A DNA stretch of 64,000 nucleotides from Pontibacter aquaedesilientis (GTDB taxonomy: Bacteria; Bacteroidota; Bacteroidia; Cytophagales; Hymenobacteraceae), in NCBI RefSeq assembly GCF_014773225.1, contig NZ_JACXAJ010000002.1:1-64000 (forward strand), in the 5' to 3' direction. Below, piece by piece: positions 34,854 through 43,589 of the stretch. The notes under the pieces were generated by a model that was not told the DNA's origin, made no database searches, and worked only from the letters and a program-made list of their open reading frames with translations. The translations under genes were made by a program, and so were the position numbers. The first letter of the stretch is position 1; the number at the start of each line of letters is the position of its first letter.

Positions 34854-35515
34854 AAGCTTATATTTTAATAAAACCCACAAAAGGATACATTAGTTTAACT
34901 CCCAACTATTCTGTTAGTGCGACTTATGTAAAAAGGCGGGTAGAGCAGTTATGGGAGATTGCCTGATACTAGAGGAGCTATCTATCGTAACTTAGCAACT
35001 ACTCGTATACCTGAGCGTATAAAAGGGCACTGTCTCTCTGCATGCTTTCGTAGGAAGGGCCGACAAGATCTTGCTTTTTGGCGTGATTTTTCCCAAAATG
35101 ACAATTTTCCTTCCAGTATGTGGAATTTTCGTCTCTATGCCAATTTGTTTAGTGCTGATTACCAGCTGATTGAGTGAATCATGTTTTTTGGCAGGCTAGT
35201 TGTAATATACCTTTTGCAACTGAGGCAAAAGGATATAACACTCCAAAAGTCAAATGTCCCCCAGCCGGTTTATGCAGGTCTCAATATTAAGTTTTTTTAA
35301 TTAGATCTTTGTGAATCTGGTAATTAAGTTGTAATTTAATTGTAGAATTTTAACACGGCCCTCCTGCTTAGGAGCAAGTGCTTAAATATAATTTTAAGTT
35401 TGTTTTCATAGCTTGGAAAGGCACCCTGCTTTGTAGGGTGTTTTTTCTTTTTGGGGTATTGGGTAATATTCTATACGCTAAAAAGTCAAATCACCCCCAA
35501 TAGGTATAGCAAATC
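34854..35515. other. Large structured non-coding gap
   Basis: About 660 bases without a convincing gene; a 72-codon open frame at 34959-35177 has no recognisable family or start context. Features seen: a hairpin with 8-bp arms (35210-35217/35225-35232); two copies of a 19-base element (35245-35263 and 35481-35499, 17 of 19 bases equal); a perfect TAAGTTTG -7-like element at 35395-35402; and a plus-strand terminator at 35422-35446 with no gene before it. A small RNA or a decayed mobile element is possible. Confidence 0.4.
35422..35452 (+). terminator. Orphan plus-strand terminator in the non-coding gap
   Basis: A 6-bp GC-rich stem (35422-35427 with 35435-35440) with a 7-nt loop is followed by TTTTTTCTTTTT. 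No plus-strand gene precedes it, so it may end an unannotated RNA. Confidence 0.65.
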
Positions 35516-35559
35516 AAAAAGCGCAGGTTCTTCCCATTGAGGAAAAACCTGCGCTTTTT
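35516..35559 (-). terminator. Terminator of the envelope-gene cluster (after envC-like gene)
   Basis: A 14-bp stem (35516-35529 with 35546-35559) lies 20 bases after the stop of the EnvC-like gene on the minus strand. The A-rich arm gives the U tract. One copy of AGGTATA (35502-35508) lies just beyond. Confidence 0.85.
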
Positions 35560-35578
35560 TTATGAATTTACAGGTAGC

Positions 35579-36817
35579 TTATTTAGATCTGATCCAGCTC
35601 TCGGGATTCAGGTTAGAGTTGTTTTTCCAGATTTGGAACTGCAATTCGGTGGTGCCGTTGGCATCCGTATACACAGTGCCGATCACATCCTTTGCCTTCA
35701 CAGTCTGGCCCTCGGTAACACTCACCGTTCGTAGCTTGGCATATACGGCAAAGTACTCGCCATGCTGCACCATCACAATGTTGTTCATACCCGGCACACT
35801 GGCCACGGTAAGCACCTTGCCTTCAAAAATAGCGCGTGCCGCTTCTCCCTGGCTGGTCTGTATGTCAATGCCCCTGTTCTCAATCACGACTCCTTTCAGC
35901 ACCGGATGGTTGTGGCGCCCGAACTTCTGGGAAATAAAGCCACGGTCGACTGGCCAGGCGAGGCGTCCTTTGTTACCGGCAAATGAAGACGATATCAGGG
36001 CTGCCTCTGGAGTAAGCGTGATTTTGCTGGAGCTTCCACTGGTGGCGCGACCTTCCTCGCGGGCGGCACGGGCTGCACGGGCCATCTCCTCCCGCACGAT
36101 ATCCGCAATCAGGTTATCCAGTTTCTTGATAGCCTGCTGCCGTTGCGCCACTTCCTGCTTGAGCGTTTCTTCCTGCTTGCTCAGTTTCTGGATCATGCTG
36201 TCCTGCTGGGATCGGAGACTCAACAGGTTTTTGTTTTCCTGCATCTGCTTATCCAATAGATTCCGTTTTTCCTGACGCTGGGATTCCAGCATGCGTAGCT
36301 GGTCGGATAGGGCGGTCTGTACCTTGTTAATCTGCTCCACTTGCTTTTTGCGAGCCTCCGAATATTGCTGCAGGTAGCGCAGGCGGCGTACCATTTGGTT
36401 AAAAGAGTCGGCTGCGAAAACAAACATGAGTTTGTTATAACTGTTGGCTGTTTTGGACGCGGCATAGACCATGGTCGCGTATTCCTCCTTCAGGTTGTCG
36501 AGGTCACTTTGCAGTTCGCCTACTATACCTTCGGTTTCCCTTACGCCAGACTCCAGTAATTTTATTTCACGCGAAATGGTGCTGATAACGCCTTTCTGAA
36601 CGGATATCTTTTCCTGAATTACATTGAGTTGACCAATAGATGCCTCTTTCTGCACCTTGGTCTGCTGCAGAATGCGGTTTGCTTCTTTAATACGGTTCAG
36701 GTTCTCTTTCTTTTCTTTCTCAAGCTGCGCCTTCGACTTCTGTTTCTGGGCATGGGAGACCAGCGGCAAAAGGAGCATCAAAAAGAAAAAGGCGGATTTG
36801 TAAAGGGCCTTCATCAA
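35579..36817 (-). CDS. EnvC-like murein hydrolase activator (degenerate LytM/M23 domain)
   Basis: This 412-residue exported protein has a signal peptide ending SHA before QKQK, a long coiled coil (residues about 25-255) and a C-terminal M23/LytM fold (about 285-410). The zinc ligands are missing: the HxGxD place reads ENRGID and the final HLHFE place reads ELQFQ. That is the degenerate LytM pattern of EnvC and NlpD, which activate amidases rather than cut peptidoglycan. I infer a daughter-cell separation role. It is the last gene of the dut/TPR/DUF4292 cluster and has its own promoter-like element TAGTTTTG (plus 36853-36860, minus strand) about 36 bases upstream. Confidence 0.88.
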   Translation of the reverse strand: MMKALYKSAFFFLMLLLPLVSHAQKQKSKAQLEKEKKENLNRIKEANRILQQTKVQKEASIGQLNVIQEKISVQKGVISTISREIKLLESGVRETEGIVGELQSDLDNLKEEYATMVYAASKTANSYNKLMFVFAADSFNQMVRRLRYLQQYSEARKKQVEQINKVQTALSDQLRMLESQRQEKRNLLDKQMQENKNLLSLRSQQDSMIQKLSKQEETLKQEVAQRQQAIKKLDNLIADIVREEMARAARAAREEGRATSGSSSKITLTPEAALISSSFAGNKGRLAWPVDRGFISQKFGRHNHPVLKGVVIENRGIDIQTSQGEAARAIFEGKVLTVASVPGMNNIVMVQHGEYFAVYAKLRTVSVTEGQTVKAKDVIGTVYTDANGTTELQFQIWKNNSNLNPESWIRSK

Positions 36818-36852
36818 AAATGGGTTCGTCTACTCTTAGCTTACAAATATGG

Positions 36853-36860
36853 CAAAACTA
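36853..36860 (-). promoter_or_regulatory. Promoter -7 element of the envC-like gene
   Basis: On the minus strand TAGTTTTG is a perfect TAnnTTTG element inside the 80-base gap upstream of the envC-like start, predicting a 5' leader of about 30 bases. No clear TTG at the -33 position. Confidence 0.4.
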
Positions 36861-36896
36861 AACGGCAGGAACCAGTGCCACAGGGATTTTATTCAT

Positions 36897-37640
36897 TTAA
36901 AGGCGTTTGTAACCAGAGGGTATGCTGAACGGGAACTCCAGCACTTCGTCTGTCACGGTTACCTTGCTGTGGTTAAGGCTGAAATCGGAAACCTGACCGG
37001 ATTGCAGCACTTGGGCAGCCAAAGCGTGCGCAAAGGGAACGGTGCCTATCGGCTGGAAACTGTCGTACTGTACCGTAATTGTGTTGCCCGTACCCTGATC
37101 CTTTACATTGAGCTGCTGTAGTTTTAAATTGCTCCCGTTAATGAAGTAATCGAAAAGCAGGTTTTCACGGAGCTGTTGCACATGTTGCATCTGGCCTTGG
37201 TTCATGGCTTTTTCGGAGCCGTTTGCCTGGTAATTTCCCAACAGTATGGCTTGGACCACGCTGAAGTCCAGGTCCACGTTAAAGCGCTTGCTCAGGAAAT
37301 CGTAGCTGGTGGCTGTGTACTCTTTGTGAATGCGGTTCATCACGTACACGGAGTCGCGGGTCATTTTGAAACGAGCGGCCTCTATTCCCATACCCGGCAA
37401 CACAGATACCCATATAATGCTGTCCTTCTTCATACGGAGTGCATAACCCGAGGAGGTGGTTTCGCCTTTGTCCTCCAGTTTGAGTTGCCCCCTTGCATTG
37501 AGGTACGTGAATTCCAAATTCTGGACAGATACATTGTCGACAGTTTCGGTGGAAGCGGTGACCGCAGCAGGTATGGTTTCTTTTTTGCAGGCAGAAAACA
37601 GGAGCATGCCGAGAAGGCAAAGCAGAAGCTGTTTATTCAT
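36897..37640 (-). CDS. DUF4292 lipoprotein
   Basis: This 247-residue lipoprotein has a signal ending FSAC and mature start CKKET. It matches the Bacteroidota DUF4292 family: a short beta-rich LolA/LolB-like fold with GQLKLEDKGET, MKKDSIIWVSVLPGMGIEAAR and RIHKEYTATSYDFLS blocks. Its start overlaps the TPR gene stop by 8 bases, so the pair is translationally coupled. It is followed by the EnvC-like gene. By fold and neighbourhood I infer lipoprotein or lipid transfer in the envelope; no function is proven. Confidence 0.85.
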   Translation of the reverse strand: MNKQLLLCLLGMLLFSACKKETIPAAVTASTETVDNVSVQNLEFTYLNARGQLKLEDKGETTSSGYALRMKKDSIIWVSVLPGMGIEAARFKMTRDSVYVMNRIHKEYTATSYDFLSKRFNVDLDFSVVQAILLGNYQANGSEKAMNQGQMQHVQQLRENLLFDYFINGSNLKLQQLNVKDQGTGNTITVQYDSFQPIGTVPFAHALAAQVLQSGQVSDFSLNHSKVTVTDEVLEFPFSIPSGYKRL

Positions 37641-39399
37641 AGAGTTTTTTTTCTTTTATCTTTCTGTCAATGAAGGCGGAAGCCTCACCTTTTAGCTTCG
37701 CTTTTTCCCACTGCCTGACGGCTTCATCCCGCTTGCCGAGCTTGAAGAGCACATCGCCGTAGTGCTCCACAATGGCGGCGTCTTCTGAGTAGGCGATGGC
37801 CTGCTCGAGGTACTTCAGGGCGCCATTGTAGTCTTCCATTTTGTAGAGCACCCAGGCGTAGGTGTCCAGGTAGGTGGGGTTAGCGGGATGCTTTTGAACC
37901 AGGCGCTGGGCCATGGCTTTGGCTTTGGGCAGCTGTTCGCCACGGAGCGACAGAAAGTAGCTGTAGTTGTTGAGCACATGCTCGTTATCAGGGTCATGGG
38001 TGAGCACGGCCTCGTAAGCTTCATCTGATTTCTTGTATTCTTTCAGGGAGTTGTAGCCATCGCCCAGCTGGGCATTAAACTGGGCCGCCAATTCAGGTTC
38101 GCTGGCTGACAGGCGCTTGCCATGCTCCAGCGACTTCACCGCTTTCGCAAAGTTCTTCTCGATCAAATGACCGGTGCCATTGTAAAACCAGAATACGGCT
38201 TGGTTCGGGAACAGTTCCAGTGCCTTCTCCGAGTGAATAACCAGCGAGTCGGACTGGGCCAGCTCTGCGTCAAGTAGCACGATTTGCTGCCATATCTTGA
38301 AATGGGAATCATCCAGTTTCACGGCTTTCAGGTAGTTTCCGCGTGCCATTTCCTTCTTGCCGGCAATGGTTTGCAGGTCGCCGGCCACGGCATAGGCTTT
38401 TGCCTCTTCCGGGTGGGACGCAATAGTCAGGTCCACCAGTTGCAGGGCCACACCCTCTATCTCAGGGTTAGGAAGCTGCCGGATAAAATCCACCAGGATG
38501 CGCACCTTGGTATCAATATCGAGGTCAGTACTCGCGAAGGCCTGTTTTACCTGCTTCTCTGATTCGGCCAGGCTTCCCTTCTGGCGGTAAAGGTCTGCCA
38601 GCATGAGGTGCGCAAATGGGTTACCAGGCTCCAAGCGCAATGCCTGGTTCAGCGTCTCAATGGCGATATCAGTTTTTTTGCTGGCGTTGTACAATTCGGC
38701 CTGGGCAAGCAAATAGCGAATTTCGGTTGGGTTGGCGGCAATCAGTTTTTCGCCTTCTGCTATCGCCTTGCCTACGTTCTTTTGGCGCAGGTATATCTGC
38801 TGCCGGTTCATGGAGAGTTGCTCCAGCGCGCCATACCTTTTCTCGATGCGGTCGTAGGTCTTGAGCGCGTCGTCATATTTGGACTGCGACAGGTATAGCT
38901 CGGCCAGGTTAAAGAGGTACTGCTCCGTATCCGGCACGTTGCGCATCAGGTCGTTGTAAGCCTGGGCAGCCTCGGTGTACTGTTTTTGTTCGGTGTGCAG
39001 CTGCGCGAGCAGCAGATAATAGTAAGTATTCTTCGGGTTCTGGGTGGTGGCAGACTGGGCAAAGGGCAGGCCGGCTTTGGGGTTATCGAGCAGCAGGTAT
39101 GTCTCGGCCAATTTATAGTTCAGGGCCGCATTGTTGGGGGTAACCGCGTACGCCTTCTGGAAAAAGCCGAGGGCCTGCTTGTAGTCCTCCAGCATAAAGT
39201 ATTTGAGCCCATCCAGAAACAGTGCTTCGCTCAGTTGTTGCTCCTGCTCACTGGGCTGGGGCTGCGTGGCTGGCACAGTAGCTTGTGCCGCCTCTTTTTT
39301 CGCCTTCGCTCTCTTTTTCTTAGACTGCGCCTGGCTTTCGCCGGTGGCAACCAAGGCAAGGCAGCAAATAGCGAGAACAATGTTTCTGAATCGGGTCAT
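37633..39399 (-). CDS. Exported TPR-repeat protein
   Basis: Start 39399 (MTRFRNIVL) gives a proper signal peptide (GESQA, then QSKK) and avoids the overlap with the nucleotidyltransferase that the longer frame would have. The 588-residue protein is a lysine-rich linker followed by about 12 tetratricopeptide repeats (pattern ALNYKLAETYLLLDN and similar), a protein-protein interaction solenoid in the periplasm. It is 13 bases downstream of the nucleotidyltransferase gene and overlaps the DUF4292 gene. The conserved TPR-DUF4292-M23 string suggests one envelope complex, but no partner is proven. Confidence 0.86.
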   Translation of the reverse strand: MTRFRNIVLAICCLALVATGESQAQSKKKRAKAKKEAAQATVPATQPQPSEQEQQLSEALFLDGLKYFMLEDYKQALGFFQKAYAVTPNNAALNYKLAETYLLLDNPKAGLPFAQSATTQNPKNTYYYLLLAQLHTEQKQYTEAAQAYNDLMRNVPDTEQYLFNLAELYLSQSKYDDALKTYDRIEKRYGALEQLSMNRQQIYLRQKNVGKAIAEGEKLIAANPTEIRYLLAQAELYNASKKTDIAIETLNQALRLEPGNPFAHLMLADLYRQKGSLAESEKQVKQAFASTDLDIDTKVRILVDFIRQLPNPEIEGVALQLVDLTIASHPEEAKAYAVAGDLQTIAGKKEMARGNYLKAVKLDDSHFKIWQQIVLLDAELAQSDSLVIHSEKALELFPNQAVFWFYNGTGHLIEKNFAKAVKSLEHGKRLSASEPELAAQFNAQLGDGYNSLKEYKKSDEAYEAVLTHDPDNEHVLNNYSYFLSLRGEQLPKAKAMAQRLVQKHPANPTYLDTYAWVLYKMEDYNGALKYLEQAIAYSEDAAIVEHYGDVLFKLGKRDEAVRQWEKAKLKGEASAFIDRKIKEKKLYE

Positions 39400-39412
39400 A
39401 AAAATGGGTATG

Positions 39413-40420
39413 CTATTCTGTAAGCGTATTGTAGTCGCCAAGGCTCAGGTCCGACTGGCGTCCTTCATAGGAAACAAAATTACCTATCATTGAGTTTGCT
39501 ATGTTCCCGTTTTTGATGGTTGAATCCTTCTGAACGATGGAGTTGCTCACAATAGAGTCGTGTACGCTTGTATTGTCTCCTACTGAAACGTGCGGGCCTA
39601 CCACCGAATTGTGGATAACAGCATTCTCTCCGATATACACCGGCGGGATAATCACGGAGTTCTGGATATCGGCCGAGGCTGCAACCAGATCTTTTTCATC
39701 TTTGATATACTCTAAATAGCGTTGATTCGTGAAAACAGTTGCGTTTTTGTTGCCACAATCGAGCCATTCTGAGATAACGGCAGGTATAAATTTCGTGCCT
39801 TTGTTTTTCATGTTCTCCAGCGCGTTCGTCAGCTGGTACTCGCCCTTGTCTTTGATGTCGTTGTCGAGCAGGTATTGCAGTTCGCTGCGCAGGTAAGCAC
39901 CGTCCTTGAAGTAGTAAATGCCAATAATTGCCATGTCCGAAACAAACTCCTGTGGCTTCTCCACAAAGTCGGTGATTTCGTTGTTGTCGTTGAGTTTAAT
40001 CACACCAAACGGACGCGGGTCTTCCACACGCTGCACCCAGATGGTACCGTCGGCGTTGGTGTCGAGTTGGAAGTCAGCTTTGAAAAGCGTGTCTGCAAAA
40101 GCGACTACTACTTTGCCTTCGAGGGAATCCTGTGCGCACATAATGGCGTGCGCCGTGCCCAGTGCCTCCTCCTGATAATAGATACTGCCTTTGGCACCCA
40201 CTGATTCGGCAATGGCCTTCAGGTCGCTCTCAACGGCCTCCCCGAAATGACCGATAATGAAAGCCACCTCTTCTATAGGCTCGTGGCATACTTTGGCGAT
40301 GTCCTCTACCAGGCGTTGCACGATTGGCTTGCCTGCGATAGGTATAAGTGGTTTAGGAACAGTGAGTGTGTGCGGGCGCATACGCTTGCCCATACCTGCC
40401 ATAGGTACAATAATCCTCAT
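39413..40420 (-). CDS. Sugar-phosphate nucleotidyltransferase with left-handed beta-helix tail
   Basis: This 335-residue RmlA/GlmU-type enzyme has the nucleotide-binding signature GMGKRMRPHT and KPLIPIAGKP at the N-terminus and FADTLFKADF for the metal site. Residues about 255-325 form hexapeptide repeats of a left-handed beta-helix (VYIGENAVIHNS, VGPHVSVGDNTSV). It activates a sugar 1-phosphate with an NTP for polysaccharide or glycan assembly; glucose-1-phosphate thymidylyl- or uridylyltransferase is likely, but the exact sugar is not readable. It sits in an envelope cluster with a flippase and dut. Confidence 0.88.
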   Translation of the reverse strand: MRIIVPMAGMGKRMRPHTLTVPKPLIPIAGKPIVQRLVEDIAKVCHEPIEEVAFIIGHFGEAVESDLKAIAESVGAKGSIYYQEEALGTAHAIMCAQDSLEGKVVVAFADTLFKADFQLDTNADGTIWVQRVEDPRPFGVIKLNDNNEITDFVEKPQEFVSDMAIIGIYYFKDGAYLRSELQYLLDNDIKDKGEYQLTNALENMKNKGTKFIPAVISEWLDCGNKNATVFTNQRYLEYIKDEKDLVAASADIQNSVIIPPVYIGENAVIHNSVVGPHVSVGDNTSVHDSIVSNSIVQKDSTIKNGNIANSMIGNFVSYEGRQSDLSLGDYNTLTE

Positions 40421-40564
40421 AGCTATTGATTTATTGATTGAAAAATGCTGCCAGACTTGTTGCCCGCCAACTTTTGGTTTTGGTTAATACTTGATTTCGG
40501 ATGTTAGGTTTAAGCACACCTGAAATAGAAGGGAACAGGTATGCTGTACTTTACAAAAAGAAGG

Positions 40565-41014
40565 TTACTTCGTGCCGGTGCTGCCGTAGCCGCCTGCCCC
40601 GCGCTCAGTATCAGTCAGTGCCTGTGCCTCCGACCATTCCACGCGCTCGTACCGGGCTACTACCATCTGGGCCACGCGTTCCCCATCTTCCACCACAAAG
40701 TCCTGATCCGACAAGTTTACCAGTAGCACTTTGATCTCGCCGCGGTAGTCGGCATCGATGGTGCCCGGGCTGTTTACAATGGAAATACCATGTTTATAAG
40801 CCAGGCCGCTGCGGGGCCTGATCTGCGCCTCGTGGCCTTCGGGAAGCTCAATAAAGAGGCCGGTAGGTATAAGGGTGCGTTGCAGCGGCTTAAGTGTAAC
40901 GGGTGCCTCTAGATTTGCGCGCAGGTCCATACCTGCCGAGTGCGCTGTCTGATATGACGGGAGCGCATGCTTGGATTGGTTAATGACATTAACCGGTAAA
41001 TTCGTCGTGTTCAT
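40565..41014 (-). CDS. dut: Deoxyuridine 5'-triphosphate nucleotidohydrolase (dUTPase)
   Basis: All five trimeric dUTPase motifs are present in 149 residues: [38 protein letters not shown] and the glycine-rich [10 protein letters not shown] tail. It hydrolyses dUTP to dUMP, keeping uracil out of DNA and supplying dTMP synthesis. It starts 16 bases after the flippase gene and is probably co-transcribed with it. Confidence 0.96.
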   Translation of the reverse strand: MNTTNLPVNVINQSKHALPSYQTAHSAGMDLRANLEAPVTLKPLQRTLIPTGLFIELPEGHEAQIRPRSGLAYKHGISIVNSPGTIDADYRGEIKVLLVNLSDQDFVVEDGERVAQMVVARYERVEWSEAQALTDTERGAGGYGSTGTK

Positions 41015-41030
41015 CTATTAAAGATAAAAA

Positions 41031-42524
41031 TTATTTCTTAGAAAGGAAGTAGGCCCGCTCCCTGAACCAGACTACCACCAGGAAAACGCCGCTAAGCACC
41101 AGATGGTATACATGGCGTAGCCAGAAGTTCTCGATCGGAACATAAAGCGCAGCCAGTACCAAGCCGGTTGCCAGCAGCACATAGCCTAAGATGGTTTTGA
41201 CAGGGTAGGGGATCGGGTAGTGCACATTGCCCAGCAGGTAAGTTGCCAGCGCCATGGCCAGGTAACAGATAAGCGTAGCAATGGCCGAGCCCATATACCC
41301 GAGCACAGGTATAAGCAGCAGATTGAAGACAATGGTGATAGCCGCTCCGCCAAAGCTGATGTATGTGCCGAAATGCGTTTTGTCCGTTAGCTTAAACCAT
41401 ACCGTCAGGTTATAATACACGCCCAGAAACAAGTTTGCCAGCAGCAGGATGGGCACTACCATCAGTCCATCATGGTACTCCGGGCCGATCAGGAGCGCAA
41501 AATCCTCCAGGTTGGCCGAGATGAAAAGGAAAATGAAGGCGCAGCAGATCACAAACCATTTCATGACAGTCGCGAAGGCCAAGGGGGAGTCTTTCTCATT
41601 CGCTTGTGAGAAGAAGAAAGGCTCGGCCGCATACCGGAAAGCCTGTATGGTGAGCGTCATGAAAATGGCGAGCTTGTAGCAGGCGCTGTAGATGCCTACT
41701 GCGGCCATGTTGCTGGTACCAGGATAGAAGCCTTCGGGTAAATAGCGCTCCAGCAGAATACGGTCGATCACCTCGTTCACCATACCTGCCAGCCCCATAA
41801 AAAGCAGCGGCCAGGCATAAGCCAACATGGGTTTAAGCTGTGATACATCCAGCCTGAAGCGGAAAATGCGCAGTTCTTTCCAAAGCATTGGAATAAGCAG
41901 CGCATTGGCTACCAGGTTGATCAGAAAGATATAGCCTACCCCGAAATCGGGATCGTACAGGGAGTTAACCAAGGGTTGTAGGCTTTGAAAGTACCGCCCC
42001 TCATAAATGTGCCGGAACAACACCAGGAAAAGCAGGTTGGCACCAACCGTGATCAGGATGTTGGCGAGCTTGATGGAAGCGAACTTGATGGCCTTGTTCT
42101 GGTGGCGCAACCAGGCAAAAGGTATAGCCACAACGGCATCGATTGCCAAAATGATCGCCAGCCAAATGATATACTCTTTTTGCTCAGGATAGCCGACGTA
42201 GCGGGCAATGTTGTCTGCAAAAAGCAGGAGTATACCTGTGAAAACCGTACTGCTGACGAGAATAGAACTCAGTACGCGGTTGTAAACTGCCTTAGGGTCT
42301 GTGTCCGGCTTGTTTGCAAACCTGAAAAAAGCCGTCTCCATACCATAGGTATACACAATGTTGAAGAAAGCCACAAAAGCATACAGGTAGGATACCACCC
42401 CATATTCCTCAGGCAGGAAAACCCGGGTATAGACCGGTACGAGCAGGTAGTTGAGCGCACGGCCCACGATACTGCTCAACCCATAGGCAGCCGTTTGCCC
42501 GACCAGTTTTTTGGCTATGCTCAT
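41031..42524 (-). CDS. Polysaccharide flippase (Wzx/MurJ-like, MOP superfamily)
   Basis: This 497-residue protein has about 14 membrane helices and the N-terminal pattern of O-antigen and polysaccharide transporters (GQTAAYGLSSIVGRALNYLL, then VFLPEEYGVVSYLYA). Such proteins flip lipid-linked sugar repeats across the inner membrane. It is the first gene of the envelope cluster with dut, nucleotidyltransferase, TPR and EnvC-like genes. The substrate is unknown. Confidence 0.88.
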   Translation of the reverse strand: MSIAKKLVGQTAAYGLSSIVGRALNYLLVPVYTRVFLPEEYGVVSYLYAFVAFFNIVYTYGMETAFFRFANKPDTDPKAVYNRVLSSILVSSTVFTGILLLFADNIARYVGYPEQKEYIIWLAIILAIDAVVAIPFAWLRHQNKAIKFASIKLANILITVGANLLFLVLFRHIYEGRYFQSLQPLVNSLYDPDFGVGYIFLINLVANALLIPMLWKELRIFRFRLDVSQLKPMLAYAWPLLFMGLAGMVNEVIDRILLERYLPEGFYPGTSNMAAVGIYSACYKLAIFMTLTIQAFRYAAEPFFFSQANEKDSPLAFATVMKWFVICCAFIFLFISANLEDFALLIGPEYHDGLMVVPILLLANLFLGVYYNLTVWFKLTDKTHFGTYISFGGAAITIVFNLLLIPVLGYMGSAIATLICYLAMALATYLLGNVHYPIPYPVKTILGYVLLATGLVLAALYVPIENFWLRHVYHLVLSGVFLVVVWFRERAYFLSKK

Positions 42525-42545
42525 GTGTTTGTTTTAAGAGCAGGA

Positions 42546-42625
42546 AGGTATAGGTATAAGCTGAAAAACACAGAACGCGCTATACCTGCCTTTTATGTTA
42601 GGTATAGCGCGTAGTTGCAGGTATA
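42546..42625 (-). terminator. Probable terminator built from the AGGTATA word, five copies in 80 bases
   Basis: Between the crotonase and flippase genes, a 13-bp perfect stem (42575-42587 with 42600-42612, 12-nt loop) consists largely of ACGCGCTATACCT and its complement. On the minus strand it follows the crotonase stop by 17 bases, with a weak U stretch (GTTTTT) a few bases further. Five word copies lie at 42546, 42552, 42581, 42600 and 42619. Confidence 0.6.
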
Positions 42626-42628
42626 ATG

Positions 42629-43411
42629 TTAAGCCCCCTTAAAAGCAGGCTTGCGCTTTTCCAGGAACGCATTGGTACCTTCCACAAAATCCTGGGAAGA
42701 GCAGCAACGCGCAAAGGAGTTGGCCTCTGTCTGGTAGCCATCCTCATCTTTGTCGTACACGGCGTTCACGCAATCGATCACCAGGCCAATCGCCAGTGGG
42801 GCTTTTGACAGGATCTTGTTCATGATTTCCAGGGATTTTGGCATCAGTTCCACAGCCGGCACTACATGATTTACCAGACCCAGGGCCTTTGCTTCGCCGG
42901 CGCCAATCATATCGGCGGTCATCATCAGTTCCATGGCCTTGCCTTTGCCGACTAGTTGCGTGAGGCGCTGCGTGCCACCGTAGCCCGGTATCAAACCCAG
43001 GTTCACTTCCGGCTGTCCGAAACGGGCACCTTCGCTGGCTACGCGCATGTGGCAGGCCATGGCCAGTTCGCAGCCACCGCCCAGTGCAAAGCCGTTCACG
43101 GCTGCGATCACCGGCTTCGTGCAGCGTTCGATCATGCTGAAAACCTCCTGTCCGCGCTCTGCAAAGCTACGGGCATTCACCTCGCTCAACTCCGCGATTT
43201 CGGCAATGTCGGCACCCGCTACAAATGCTTTATCACCGGCACCGGTAAAGATAGCGCCCTTCACAGCCGGGTCGTCATATACCTGCTGTATGGCGGCTTT
43301 GATTTCCCTTATGGTGTCAATGTTTAGCGCGTTGAGCTTGTCGGCACGGTTAATGGTAATCACCAGGATTCCATTCTTGAGTTGCAGCAGCAGGTTTTCG
43401 TATATAGACAT
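42629..43411 (-). CDS. Enoyl-CoA hydratase/isomerase family protein (crotonase)
   Basis: This 260-residue protein has the crotonase oxyanion-hole blocks (AFVAGADIAE and GFALGGGCELAMAC) and both catalytic glutamates, Glu115 and Glu135 (FGQPEVNLGLIPGYGG), so it should hydrate trans-2-enoyl-CoA in fatty-acid or amino-acid breakdown. It stands alone, with a probable terminator built from AGGTATA copies at its end. Short-chain enoyl-CoA hydratase is the best reading. Confidence 0.92.
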   Translation of the reverse strand: MSIYENLLLQLKNGILVITINRADKLNALNIDTIREIKAAIQQVYDDPAVKGAIFTGAGDKAFVAGADIAEIAELSEVNARSFAERGQEVFSMIERCTKPVIAAVNGFALGGGCELAMACHMRVASEGARFGQPEVNLGLIPGYGGTQRLTQLVGKGKAMELMMTADMIGAGEAKALGLVNHVVPAVELMPKSLEIMNKILSKAPLAIGLVIDCVNAVYDKDEDGYQTEANSFARCCSSQDFVEGTNAFLEKRKPAFKGA

Positions 43412-43541
43412 AGTTTATTGGGCTCTGTGTTGATGTTTTTTCAGGAGCAAATATAACAGTGATTTAGTTAAATCCCTAAAGTGCAATCCTACAGTGATCC
43501 TGTTCAACAGGTATGGCAATGGCCGACTGTTTAGCTTTTGC

Positions 43542-43549
43542 TATCTTTG
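43542..43549 (+). promoter_or_regulatory. Promoter -7 element of the DUF3078 gene
   Basis: TATCTTTG is a perfect TAnnTTTG element 41 bases upstream of the chosen ATG at 43590. It supports that start, because the longer frame from 43494 would begin upstream of the promoter. Confidence 0.5.
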
Positions 43550-43589
43550 CGACCAGTTCTTTTTCAAACCCCGTTTACGTTTCCTTGCC

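Noticed and set aside
34959..35177. 72-codon plus-strand open frame in the large gap
   Set aside because: No promoter or conserved domain, atypical composition, and it overlaps none of the structured elements in a meaningful way.
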